Below are positions 25,868 through 33,422 of a DNA stretch of 64,000 nucleotides, piece after piece. Under the pieces are notes generated by a model that saw only the letters and a program-made list of their open reading frames with translations, had not been told where the DNA came from and made no database searches. The translations under genes were made by a program, and so were the position numbers. The number at the start of each line of letters is the position of its first letter. The first letter of the stretch is position 1. The DNA comes from Novosphingobium fuchskuhlense. Lineage in GTDB: Bacteria > Pseudomonadota > Alphaproteobacteria > Sphingomonadales > Sphingomonadaceae. The stretch is taken from positions 845,552-909,551 of the forward strand of contig NZ_KQ954245.1 in assembly GCF_001519075.1 (NCBI RefSeq), given 5' to 3'.

Positions 25868-27208
25868 ATGAACCGCCTGACCAAAATCGCAGGGTCCGGG
25901 ATCGAACCGGGCCAGGTGCGCGCAGAAGGCTTCGAACGCTGCCGCATCCTGTTCGCCGACCAACTCAACCTCGCGCGCGGCAAGTATGTGCCGATGAGCG
26001 AGGCGGCCAAGGGCCATGCGCGCATGTGCGTCGGCACCTTTGCGGTCACGTATGACAAGGCGCTGGTGGCGGCGCCCGGCGGCGGGCTGCTGACAGGGCT
26101 TCCGGACATGGAAGTAACCTTCGACCCGGCGGATCTGCGCCCCTCGTGGGAGGCAAACACGCAGATCGCGCTGGGCTCGTTGCGGTTTCAGGACGAGCCC
26201 TTTGCCCTCTGCGGTCGCTCCGCGCTGGCCCGGGCCATCGAGGGCTGGCGTGCGCGCGGGCTCGATCCGATGGTCGGTATCGAGATGGAAGCCTACGTTT
26301 TCCAGCGCGGGCCGGACGGTGACTGGGTGCCTTATGACACCCCCGGCGCCTTCGTTTACGGCACGGGTCCTTTCGCCGATCCCGCCGGCCTGATCGAGGA
26401 AGTCTGGGCGACGGCGGCAGCCTGCGGCATTCCCATCGAATCCATCAACGCCGAATACGACGCGCCGCAGTTCGAGCTGACCTTGCGCTATGCCGATGCG
26501 ATGAAGGCGGCCGACGATGCCTTCCTGTTCCGCCAGATGGCGCGCGAGGTGCTCTACAGGCGCGGCTACCTGCTCTCGTTCCTGCCCAAGCCGTTTGCCG
26601 ACAAGAGCGGCAGCGGATTGCACTTCAACCTGAGCTTCACGAGCAGCGACGGCAGCAACGCCTTCGCCGATGATGTCGCCAGCGGCACGCTGTCGGACAC
26701 GATGAAAGGCTGCATCGCCGGGATGCTGCACCACCATGAGGCGCTCGCCGCGATCATGGCCCCGCTCACCCAGAGCTATGCGCGGCTCCAGCCCGCGAGC
26801 CTTTCGGGCTACTGGGCCAACTGGGGCATCGACCATCGCAGCGTGACCGTGCGCGTCTCGGCCGAGACCGGCCCCGCCGCCCGGATCGAGCACCGCATGG
26901 CCGATTGCGCCGCCAGCCCCTATTTCGCGATGGCCGCGGCGCTGCAGGCGGGTCTCCTCGGCCTCGAGAAGGGCTATGATCTGCCGCCGGAAGAAGTGAA
27001 CGACGGGCTCGAGACGATCAGCACCGATCGCCACACCCCGCATGACCTTGGGGCCGCGCTCGATGCGCTGGAGGCCGATACCGTGCTCTCCGCCGCCATC
27101 GGGCAGGAGATGATCGACAACTTCATCGCGATCAAGCGCGAGGAAGTCCGCATCCTCGAAGGGAAGACCGCCGAGGAACAGACCGCCTACTACCTCCACT
27201 ACATCTGA
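25868..27208 (+). CDS. Glutamine-synthetase-like gamma-glutamyl-amine ligase (PuuA/IpuC/AtdA1 type)
   Basis: 446 residues, class I GS fold with the shorter catabolic architecture. An N-terminal beta-grasp part (FERCRILFADQLNLARGKYVP) precedes the catalytic domain: metal ligands in GIEMEAYVF and ESINAEYDAPQFELTL, the ATP/metal region KSGSGLHFNLSF, then NWGIDHRSVTVRV and ARIEHRMADCAASPYFAMAAALQAGL. The adenylylation-site region of housekeeping GlnA is not recognisable. Family members ligate glutamate through its gamma-carboxyl to amines (putrescine, isopropylamine, aniline). The position between P450 and aldehyde dehydrogenase, with an amidotransferase-type hydrolase and gabTD close by, supports a catabolic amine-glutamylating role. 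The ATG follows GGGGGAGAG. Confidence 0.88.
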   Translation: MNRLTKIAGSGIEPGQVRAEGFERCRILFADQLNLARGKYVPMSEAAKGHARMCVGTFAVTYDKALVAAPGGGLLTGLPDMEVTFDPADLRPSWEANTQIALGSLRFQDEPFALCGRSALARAIEGWRARGLDPMVGIEMEAYVFQRGPDGDWVPYDTPGAFVYGTGPFADPAGLIEEVWATAAACGIPIESINAEYDAPQFELTLRYADAMKAADDAFLFRQMAREVLYRRGYLLSFLPKPFADKSGSGLHFNLSFTSSDGSNAFADDVASGTLSDTMKGCIAGMLHHHEALAAIMAPLTQSYARLQPASLSGYWANWGIDHRSVTVRVSAETGPAARIEHRMADCAASPYFAMAAALQAGLLGLEKGYDLPPEEVNDGLETISTDRHTPHDLGAALDALEADTVLSAAIGQEMIDNFIAIKREEVRILEGKTAEEQTAYYLHYI

Positions 27209-27218
27209 CGGAACGCCC

Positions 27219-28679
27219 ATGACCGGCCGCATCGATATCGACGGGGTGTCCGTCTCGCCCGACCATTTCATCGGCGGCGCGCGGGTCAGCTCGCCCGCAA
27301 CCTTCGAGACGCGGTGCCCGTTCGAATGGGACCGCAAGCTGGCCGATATCGCGCGCGGCGATGCGCAGACAGCCGCGCTTGCTGCAGAAGCAGCGAGCGC
27401 AGCATTTCCCGCCTGGGCCGCGCTGACAGCGGCCGAGCGCGGGGTCTATCTCCATCGCCTCGCGGACCTGATCGAGGCCAATGTCGAGAAGCTGGCCGTC
27501 GTCGAATGCCTCGACATGGGCATGCTGCTGGAAAGTCTGCGTCTGCGGGTGATCCTGCGCGGCGCGGCCAACTTCCGTACCTATGCAGACCTTGCTGCGC
27601 ACCATGAGGAACGCGTCTGGTCCTCGCGCGGTACGCTCAACCGCGTGATCCGCATGCCGGCGGGGCCTGCGCTGATCATCACGCCGTGGAACGCGCCGTT
27701 CATGCTCTCGACCTGGAAATGTGCGCCGGCGCTCGCTGCCGGCAATACAGTGATCCTCAAGCCCGCCGACTGGTCTCCGCTTTCCGCCTCGGTTCTCGCC
27801 GATCTGATCCATGAAGCCGGCATCCCCGCTGGCGTGTTCAACATCGTGCAAGGCCTCGGCGCCGAATTGGGCAATGCGCTGACCTCCGATCCGCGGATCA
27901 AGCGCATCAGTTTCACCGGATCGGTCCCCACCGCGCGCGTCATCGGCAGGGCCGCGGCGGAAAACATCGTCCCCTTCACGGCAGAGCTTGGCGGCAAATC
28001 GCCGCTGCTTGTTTTCGCCGATGCCGATATCGATGCGGCCGCGAAGAAGGCGGCAGGGCAGTTCGATGACAGCGGCCAAGTCTGCATGGCCGGCACGCGG
28101 ATCATTGTCGAGGAAAGCGTGAAGGAGGCATTCCTCGAAAAGTTCCACGGCTATACCGACGCGCATGTGATGGGCGACAGCCGCGATCCGGCAACCACGA
28201 TGTCCGCCCTGATCCACCCTGTCCATGCGGAGCGCGTGCTCGGCTTCATCGACCGCGCGCGCGCTGCTGGTGATACCGTCGTGCGCGGCGGAAAGCGCTG
28301 GAAGGAGGGCGCGAACTGGATCGAACCCACGCTGATCGTGCCCAAGGACAACCAGAGCGAGGTCGTTCAGAACGAAGTGTTCGGCCCCGTCCTGACGTTC
28401 CAGACCTTCCGGGATGAAGCCGAAGGCGTCGCCCTCGCCAATTCCACCGCCTATGGCCTGTCCGGCATCGTCTACACCGGCAGCGAGGACCGCGCCCAGC
28501 GCGTCGGCCGTGCGGTGCGGGGCGGAACAGTCTGGGTCAACACCTTCCTCGTCCGCGATCTCACCGCGCCGTTCGGCGGGATCGGCATATCGGGCATCGG
28601 GCGCGAAGGTGGCGACTATGCTCTCGACTTCCACTCGGATCTCAAAACGCTGCAGATCCTCGAAGGCAGCGTCCGCTAG
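27219..28679 (+). CDS. Aldehyde dehydrogenase, HpaE-like (5-carboxymethyl-2-hydroxymuconate semialdehyde dehydrogenase family)
   Basis: 486 residues. Catalytic Cys in DSGQVCMAGTR, Glu in AELGGKSPLLVF, NAD loop ITPWNAPFMLSTWKCAPALAAGNT. The C-terminal VNTFLVRDLTAPFGGIG closely parallels HpaE (VNTQNVRDLRQPFGG), which oxidises the meta-cleavage semialdehyde of homoprotocatechuate. In a Puu-like scheme the same position would be PuuC, oxidising a gamma-glutamyl aminoaldehyde; sequence favours HpaE, context allows both. It is the last gene of the P450-ligase-dehydrogenase operon (10-bp gap), and its stop overlaps the convergent TorF gene by 4 bp. Confidence 0.88.
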   Translation: MTGRIDIDGVSVSPDHFIGGARVSSPATFETRCPFEWDRKLADIARGDAQTAALAAEAASAAFPAWAALTAAERGVYLHRLADLIEANVEKLAVVECLDMGMLLESLRLRVILRGAANFRTYADLAAHHEERVWSSRGTLNRVIRMPAGPALIITPWNAPFMLSTWKCAPALAAGNTVILKPADWSPLSASVLADLIHEAGIPAGVFNIVQGLGAELGNALTSDPRIKRISFTGSVPTARVIGRAAAENIVPFTAELGGKSPLLVFADADIDAAAKKAAGQFDDSGQVCMAGTRIIVEESVKEAFLEKFHGYTDAHVMGDSRDPATTMSALIHPVHAERVLGFIDRARAAGDTVVRGGKRWKEGANWIEPTLIVPKDNQSEVVQNEVFGPVLTFQTFRDEAEGVALANSTAYGLSGIVYTGSEDRAQRVGRAVRGGTVWVNTFLVRDLTAPFGGIGISGIGREGGDYALDFHSDLKTLQILEGSVR

Positions 28680-29380
28680 AACGCCCAGGCGGCCGAGCCG
28701 AACACCCGCCCCCGTCCGGTCTCGCTGTAGACCGGATAGTTGGTTCCGTTGACGCCAAGCGAGAGGAACAGCGGGCCCACCGGCCGCGTCAATGTCAGGC
28801 GCCAGTCACGGTAGCGGCGCAGCCCGCCCCGACCTGCCGCAAGATCATACGGGATCAGCGAAAGGCCCGCGTGGCCCTCGAGCCGCCATTTGTCATGCCG
28901 CAGCAGCGGGGCGTTCACTTCGGCATAGTAGGAGGCCCGGCCATCGCGCAGATAATCGGGCGAGACATAGACCCGCGCCCGCACCGCGCCCACGCCGGCA
29001 CCGGCGAAACCTTCGAAGAACCCGCGGCGGTAATCGGCATCAACGATCCGGGCATAGCTGCGGTGGATCAGCCCGAGTTCAAGCGTGACCGCCCCGCGCT
29101 TCGTGGCAAAGCCCGCATACTGCACCAAGGCGCTTACGCGCGGCACATCGGTGTTGAGCGCAAGGCTCGCACTCGCTCCGGCAAAGAAGCCGATCTGCGT
29201 ATCGAAGCTGATCCCGGCAGCGACAACGGGGTCGCCGCTGCTGATGCTTTCGCCCCGGAACATCTCGCTCGACGAAGCAGTGAGGGAGCCTGCCAGTTGC
29301 GCGCGCGCGGGTGCGGCAAACGCCAGCACGCCGATCAGGATCAGCCCGGCTTCAGCGCCCCGCCTCGCACGCCGCGACAT
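28676..29380 (-). CDS. TorF-family putative porin
   Basis: 234 residues with a signal peptide (AGLILIGVLAFAAPARAQ) and a body of alternating beta strands (VVAAGISFDTQIGFFAGASAS; YYAEVNAPLLRHDKWRLEGHAGL) ending in an aromatic residue (AAWAF), as expected for an outer-membrane barrel of the Gcw_chp/TorF group. The start at 29380 overlaps the end of the subtilase gene by 29 bp. An ATG at 29416 is possible but adds a non-signal-like tail. It is the last gene of the sigma/anti-sigma/protease operon. Confidence 0.8.
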   Translation of the reverse strand: MSRRARRGAEAGLILIGVLAFAAPARAQLAGSLTASSSEMFRGESISSGDPVVAAGISFDTQIGFFAGASASLALNTDVPRVSALVQYAGFATKRGAVTLELGLIHRSYARIVDADYRRGFFEGFAGAGVGAVRARVYVSPDYLRDGRASYYAEVNAPLLRHDKWRLEGHAGLSLIPYDLAAGRGGLRRYRDWRLTLTRPVGPLFLSLGVNGTNYPVYSETGRGRVFGSAAWAF

Positions 29381-30578
29381 CAAGCCGCGTGGTCCGGCCG
29401 ACGAGTGCGCAGGCATCGATCACGCCGCGTGGCCCCAGAAGAACCTCCGAAGCGGCGGCCCGCCCGGTGCGGGAGAGTTGGCGCAGCAAAGCCGCGAGCC
29501 CGCTCACATGCGCAGCGGCGAACGAACTGCCGCTGACAACGCTCCATTTTCCCTCCGGCTCCGTGGTCGGCACATCCTGCCCTGGGGCAATGTAGACAGG
29601 CGGCTCGCTGGCTGACAAGCGCGTGGCCGCAACCGGAACCACTCCGGACACAAAAGCCGGAAAGCTGCCGCGCGGGTTTTGCCGATCAACAGCGGCGACA
29701 ATCGTCGCCCCGTGCGCAAGGCCGAGGCCGATCAGGCCCTCGAGCAGCCGGTCCTGTGGGCCGGTCAGGGAGAGATTGATCACGTCCGCGTGGTTCTCGA
29801 TCGCAAAGGTCAGCGCCTTGGCGAGGCTCAGCGTATCGCACACTGTAACGCCCCCGAATGGCCGTTCCCAGCAAGCGCGCAGCCCCATGATGCGCGCACC
29901 AGGCGCCACGCCGGCAATGCCCATGCCGTTGCCCGCCCGTGCTCCGATGATCCCCGCCACACCGGTTCCATGGCGTTCGGGAACGGGATGGCCGGGAGGA
30001 GTGAAATCGCGCGAGGCCGCGATCTGGCCGACAAGGTCGGGATGGTTCGTGTCGATGCTGCTGTCGATGATCGCAATCGTGACACCCTTGCCGGTCGCCA
30101 GCTTGTGCAACGGGGCCAGGTGCCAGGGCTGCGCGGCGGCGAGGCGGTCGTTGTAGCCCGACGAAGAGGCTGCAGCCTGCATATGGAACTCGTTGAGGGG
30201 CTGCGACCAGGCCACACCCGGCAATGCGGTAAGTTCGGCAGCGACGGCTTCGGCGGTGCGCTCGTCGGCAAATTCCATCACCACGCAGTCCACGCCGACC
30301 AGCTTCATCGGCCACGCCTCGACGACGCTGAGCCGGTGCTCGCGCGCGATCTTGCGGGCAAGGCGCAGGCGGGCCTGCTCGCCCATCGCATCGCCATAGG
30401 CGCCGCCGTAGTCACCGCCGGCGCGGTAATGCTCTGCACCGAGCCGCAGCATGACCATCACGCGGCGCGGTGCCGCGGCCTCGGCCGAAACAACCAGGTC
30501 GGCCGCACGCACGCCGATGCTGCCGCCAAGCGCCAGCGCGAGCGCGAATGCCACAATCAGGCGAGCAGCGCGCATCAT
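29352..30578 (-). CDS. S8 family serine protease (subtilase) of an ECF sigma operon
   Basis: 408 residues: signal peptide (about 1-26), a propeptide-like region (about 38-130, ending PGVAWSQPLNEF), then the subtilisin domain with triad Asp172 (IAIIDSSID), His203 (ERHGTGVAGI) and Ser352 (SGSSFAAAHVSG). The usual oxyanion-hole AAGN segment appears as AAVD, an Asn-to-Asp change by my alignment. A periplasmic protease is expected. Its ATG overlaps the anti-sigma stop, so sigma, anti-sigma and protease are co-translated. A role in degrading the anti-sigma factor or processing a secreted protein such as the divergent RTX protein is inferred. Confidence 0.88.
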   Translation of the reverse strand: MMRAARLIVAFALALALGGSIGVRAADLVVSAEAAAPRRVMVMLRLGAEHYRAGGDYGGAYGDAMGEQARLRLARKIAREHRLSVVEAWPMKLVGVDCVVMEFADERTAEAVAAELTALPGVAWSQPLNEFHMQAAASSSGYNDRLAAAQPWHLAPLHKLATGKGVTIAIIDSSIDTNHPDLVGQIAASRDFTPPGHPVPERHGTGVAGIIGARAGNGMGIAGVAPGARIMGLRACWERPFGGVTVCDTLSLAKALTFAIENHADVINLSLTGPQDRLLEGLIGLGLAHGATIVAAVDRQNPRGSFPAFVSGVVPVAATRLSASEPPVYIAPGQDVPTTEPEGKWSVVSGSSFAAAHVSGLAALLRQLSRTGRAAASEVLLGPRGVIDACALVGRTTRLDVAACEAGR

Positions 30579-31225
30579 GGTGCGGCTCCATCGATCGGTT
30601 CAGCCATCACTACGCGCGGGTCGGCGCGCAGGCGATCAAGCGCCGCTGCCCGCTGACCCGGCGCTGCTGCAGCCTTCCATGCCCCGGCGTCGCTCGGCAA
30701 GCCGACCAGCCGTACGCCCACGGCCCCGGCAATGCGCGCCGCTTCATCGGCCCCGACGCCGGGTGCGAACTTCACAAGCGCATTTGCAGCCGGTGCCGCC
30801 GAATCCGGAGCGTTGCCCAGAGCGCGATACGGCGCCGCTGAATCAGCGACGCGGTCGCCTGGGCGCGCCACCACGAACACCGCCATGCCGAGACCGGCAA
30901 CCAGCGCAAGCTGAGCCGCCATGCGCATCCAGCCGCCGCCGCGCACCGGCGCTGCAACAGCGGCCTTCCGCGAGGCGCGTGCCGCATCGAGACTGACGAC
31001 ATTGTCGGCCGACGCTGGCGCCAACCCCAGCCGCTCCAGCAGCGCATCAGGCACCGCATCGTCTGCCGGCACCGCAGCGCGGACCAGATCGTCGATATGG
31101 CGCAGGCGCTCCACGCGCCGGGCGAAGGCTTCATCGCGCGCAGCAAGCTCGGTCATGCGTCTGTCTCCTTCAGCATCGAGCGTTCCATCCAGCCAGGCCG
31201 AAATCATCGCATCGTCGGGGGTCAT
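30575..31225 (-). CDS. Anti-sigma factor with C-terminal subtilisin-propeptide-like (I9-like) domain
   Basis: 216 residues. The N-terminal part (1-60, ISAWLDGTLDAEGDRRMTELAARD) is a zinc-less anti-sigma helix bundle that would hold the ECF factor. There is one membrane span (about 99-121, MRMAAQLALVAGLGMAVFVVA). The periplasmic C-terminus (about 148-212) reads VKFAPGVGADEAARIAG...ALDRLRADPRVVMAEP, the pattern of protease-inhibitor/propeptide I9 domains (vkFkpGv...al..L...p.V..vEP). The next gene is a subtilase. This suggests the protease binds or senses this domain. Both neighbouring genes overlap it by 4 bp. Confidence 0.82.
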   Translation of the reverse strand: MTPDDAMISAWLDGTLDAEGDRRMTELAARDEAFARRVERLRHIDDLVRAAVPADDAVPDALLERLGLAPASADNVVSLDAARASRKAAVAAPVRGGGWMRMAAQLALVAGLGMAVFVVARPGDRVADSAAPYRALGNAPDSAAPAANALVKFAPGVGADEAARIAGAVGVRLVGLPSDAGAWKAAAAPGQRAAALDRLRADPRVVMAEPIDGAAP

Positions 31226-31761
31226 GCCGCCACCATCCTTTCGGGCCCGCGCCGGACCCAGGCCTCCACAAATTGCCGGGCACGCGACAGCCTGCTCATT
31301 ACTGTACCGATCGGAATGCCGAGCAGATCGGCCGCCTCCCGATAGCTCTGTCCGTCAAGCACCACGGTGCTCATCACCGCTCGCAGCTCCGGTGCCATCG
31401 CCGCCAGAGCGGCGCGTACCGCTTCCAGTTCGGAGCGGAACTCCATGCGGGCCAGCTCGTCTTCGCCAGGCAGCTCGAACGCGGCCTCGATATCGACCTT
31501 GATGCCCCGCGCCTTCTGGCTGCGGAACTGATCGATGTGCAGATTGGTCGTCAGCCGGAACAACCAGTTTTCAAGACTGGTGCCCGGTTGCCACTGATCC
31601 AGCCGCGCCAGCGCACGCTCCACGGCTGCCTGCAGCAGATCGTCGCCGCGATCCGAGTCCCCCCCGGCAAGCCCGCGGCAGAAGCGCCGCAATCGGGGCA
31701 GGAACGCGACGATACGGGCGCGCAGGACCTCCTGGCCTTCGAGGGCGCAGGCGCTGATCAT
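31222..31761 (-). CDS. ECF-family RNA polymerase sigma factor
   Basis: 179 residues with sigma region 2 (AGGDSDRGDDLLQAAVERALARLDQW; NWLFRLTTNLHIDQFR) and region 4 (MAPELRAVMSTVVLDGQSYREAADLLGIPIGTVMSRLSRAR). It is the first gene of a four-gene overlapping operon: sigma, anti-sigma, subtilase, porin. The ribosome-binding site is weak. A promoter-like motif AGAATA-N15-CGTTGA lies 31-57 bp upstream and recurs in front of the divergent RTX gene, which points to autoregulation and a local regulon. Confidence 0.93.
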   Translation of the reverse strand: MISACALEGQEVLRARIVAFLPRLRRFCRGLAGGDSDRGDDLLQAAVERALARLDQWQPGTSLENWLFRLTTNLHIDQFRSQKARGIKVDIEAAFELPGEDELARMEFRSELEAVRAALAAMAPELRAVMSTVVLDGQSYREAADLLGIPIGTVMSRLSRARQFVEAWVRRGPERMVAA

Positions 31762-31791
31762 CCGGCGTGCTTCATACCTGTCATGTGTACC

Positions 31792-31818
31792 TCAACGGGC
31801 CTGCTTGGCATCTATTCT
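31792..31818 (-). promoter_or_regulatory. Putative ECF promoter of the sigma factor operon
   Basis: On the minus strand AGAATA (-35-like) is separated by 15 bases from CGTTGA (-10-like), followed about 30 bases later by the sigma factor ATG. The same pattern with identical spacing is found at 31977-32003 in front of the RTX gene. The GAAT/CGTT-like form is typical of ECF promoters. Confidence 0.55.
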
Positions 31819-31976
31819 GCAGGCCATCAAAAATTTTTTATCGCACGAGGTCTGGCCCCGCGCGTTAACCAGTAAACACCGTGCATTCACGGACATGATG
31901 ACTTTCCCGGGAGTGCGAGCAAGTGATCAGGTACACCTTGCTCTGTGCCAGTCTCGCCAAAAAGCTCAGCACCACC

Positions 31977-32003
31977 GGAATAAACCCGCTGACGCTGCGT
32001 TGA
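31977..32003 (+). promoter_or_regulatory. Putative ECF promoter of the RTX gene
   Basis: GGAATA-N15-CGTTGA, matching the motif at the sigma operon in 11 of 12 fixed positions and in spacing. It would give a 5' leader of about 55-60 bases before the ATG at 32068. Confidence 0.55.
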
Positions 32004-32067
32004 TATCGCAGGCACTTGTTACGACGAGCCGCCATCCGCCAAGGATTGAAGCAGAGGGAACACCGCA

Positions 32068-33357
32068 ATGTCCGACCTTTACAAGTTTGTCGTCGATGGC
32101 AGCACCATCAACTGGTTCGAGCAACAGGACGATGGTTCGTTCGCGCCCGAAGATCTCAAGCTCAACCAGACCCTGTCCTTCGATGCGGCAACGAGCGACG
32201 TGACACTGACATCGAACTTCGCGCAATATATCCGCGTGCAGGTGTTCCACCAGACCGCAAGCACGCTCGACGATCCCTCGCTCTATACCAAGCCGGTGAC
32301 GAGCTTCACCGCGCTCGACGGCACGCCGATCACCGGCGGCTCGGGCGGCGGCTCGGGCGGCGGGCACCACGGAGCCGATGATCCGGGCATTCCCGAGCTC
32401 CACCAGCACGGCGGCAAGGACGATATCGACCATGACGGCAATGACGACGACCATGTCACCGGTACGGACGGCAACGACATCACCAGCGGCGGCTTCGGCG
32501 ACGATACGGTCCACGGCGGCGGCGGCGACGACATACTTTCGGGCGATGCCGGCGACGACACGCTGAACGGCGACCTTGGCGACGACCATCTTTCCGGCGG
32601 CTCAGGCTTCGATGACCTCCACGGTGGCGGCGGCAACGACAACCTCAATGGCGGCGCCAACGATGACAAGTTGGCGGGCGACGACGGCAACGACACGCTG
32701 GCAGGCGGCACGGGCAACGACGACATGTCGGGCGGCAACGGCCGCGACAGTCTCTCGGGAGGCCTTGGCGATGACCACGGCTCGGGCGGTGCCGGCAACG
32801 ACACAGTCAAAGGCAACGAGGGCAACGACACCCTTTCGGGCGATGATGGCAACGACAAGGTTCTCGGTGGCGACGGCGCCGACCACGTCTCCGGCGGCGC
32901 GGGTGACGACATGGTCAATGGTGACCTCGGTGACGACACGCTCACCGGCGATGCCGGCAACGACAAGGTGAGCGGCGGTGCGGGCGACGATTCGCTGTCG
33001 GGCGGTTCGGGCAAGGACTTGCTAACCGGCGGGCTGGGCGCGGATCACTTCGTGTTCGCCGATGGCGATCTATCAGGCACGAGCCTCAAGACGGCGGACC
33101 GCATCACCGATTTTAGCCATGCGCAGGGCGACATGATCGACCTTAGCGGGATCGACGCCGACACCGTAACAGCCGGCCACCAGAGCTTTGCCTTCATCGG
33201 CACGGCGGCCTTCAGCCACACCGCTGGCGAGCTGCACCTCGATATCGGCAGCAAGGCTATGCTGCTTTCGGGCGATACCAATGGCGACGGTCTTGCCGAC
33301 TTCGCGATCCGCATCGACGGCACGACCCCGATCGAGCTGGCCGACCTCGTGCTCTGA
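32068..33357 (+). CDS. RTX (hemolysin-type Ca-binding repeat) secreted protein
   Basis: 429 residues without an N-terminal signal peptide. Residues 1-85 are a small unrecognised domain. Then comes a Gly/Ser/His/Asp linker (about 90-130: SGGGSGGGHH, HQHGGKDDIDHDGNDDDH), then roughly 20 nonapeptide repeats GGxGxDxLx (about 130-330), and a C-terminal domain (DRITDFSHAQGDMIDLSGIDA...) typical of type I secretion substrates (peptidase M10 C-terminal type). The repeats bind Ca and fold outside the cell. It is divergent from the ECF/subtilase operon and shares a promoter motif with it. No intact type I ABC transporter is in the window. A strong terminator follows. Confidence 0.9.
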   Translation: MSDLYKFVVDGSTINWFEQQDDGSFAPEDLKLNQTLSFDAATSDVTLTSNFAQYIRVQVFHQTASTLDDPSLYTKPVTSFTALDGTPITGGSGGGSGGGHHGADDPGIPELHQHGGKDDIDHDGNDDDHVTGTDGNDITSGGFGDDTVHGGGGDDILSGDAGDDTLNGDLGDDHLSGGSGFDDLHGGGGNDNLNGGANDDKLAGDDGNDTLAGGTGNDDMSGGNGRDSLSGGLGDDHGSGGAGNDTVKGNEGNDTLSGDDGNDKVLGGDGADHVSGGAGDDMVNGDLGDDTLTGDAGNDKVSGGAGDDSLSGGSGKDLLTGGLGADHFVFADGDLSGTSLKTADRITDFSHAQGDMIDLSGIDADTVTAGHQSFAFIGTAAFSHTAGELHLDIGSKAMLLSGDTNGDGLADFAIRIDGTTPIELADLVL

Positions 33358-33382
33358 TCACTGGCGAGACGTCAAGTCCAAT

Positions 33383-33418
33383 GCGGCCCCGTTGCCTTCG
33401 TGGCAGCGGGGCCGCTTT
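33383..33418 (+). terminator. Rho-independent terminator after the RTX gene
   Basis: Stem GCGGCCCCGTTGCC / GGCAGCGGGGCCGC (14 bp, one G-T wobble) with a TTCGT loop, then TTT. It sits 25 bp after the RTX stop and just before the convergent TetR gene; the short T-run makes it mainly hairpin-driven. Confidence 0.75.
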
Positions 33419-33422
33419 CGCG

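Noticed and set aside
25868..27208. Housekeeping glutamine synthetase (glnA)
   Set aside because: Not next to glnB or ntr genes, no recognisable adenylylation segment, and embedded between a P450 and an aldehyde dehydrogenase; PuuA/IpuC/AtdA1-type ligase fits better.
18787..28679. The two aldehyde dehydrogenases as a recent duplication
   Set aside because: GabD-type and HpaE-type signatures differ clearly around the active site and C-terminus, so they belong to separate subfamilies.
32500..33050. Dense short repeats that could look like a CRISPR array or microsatellite
   Set aside because: The repeats are in frame, about 27 bp, and encode RTX nonapeptides GGxGxDxLx; there are no regular spacers and no cas genes.
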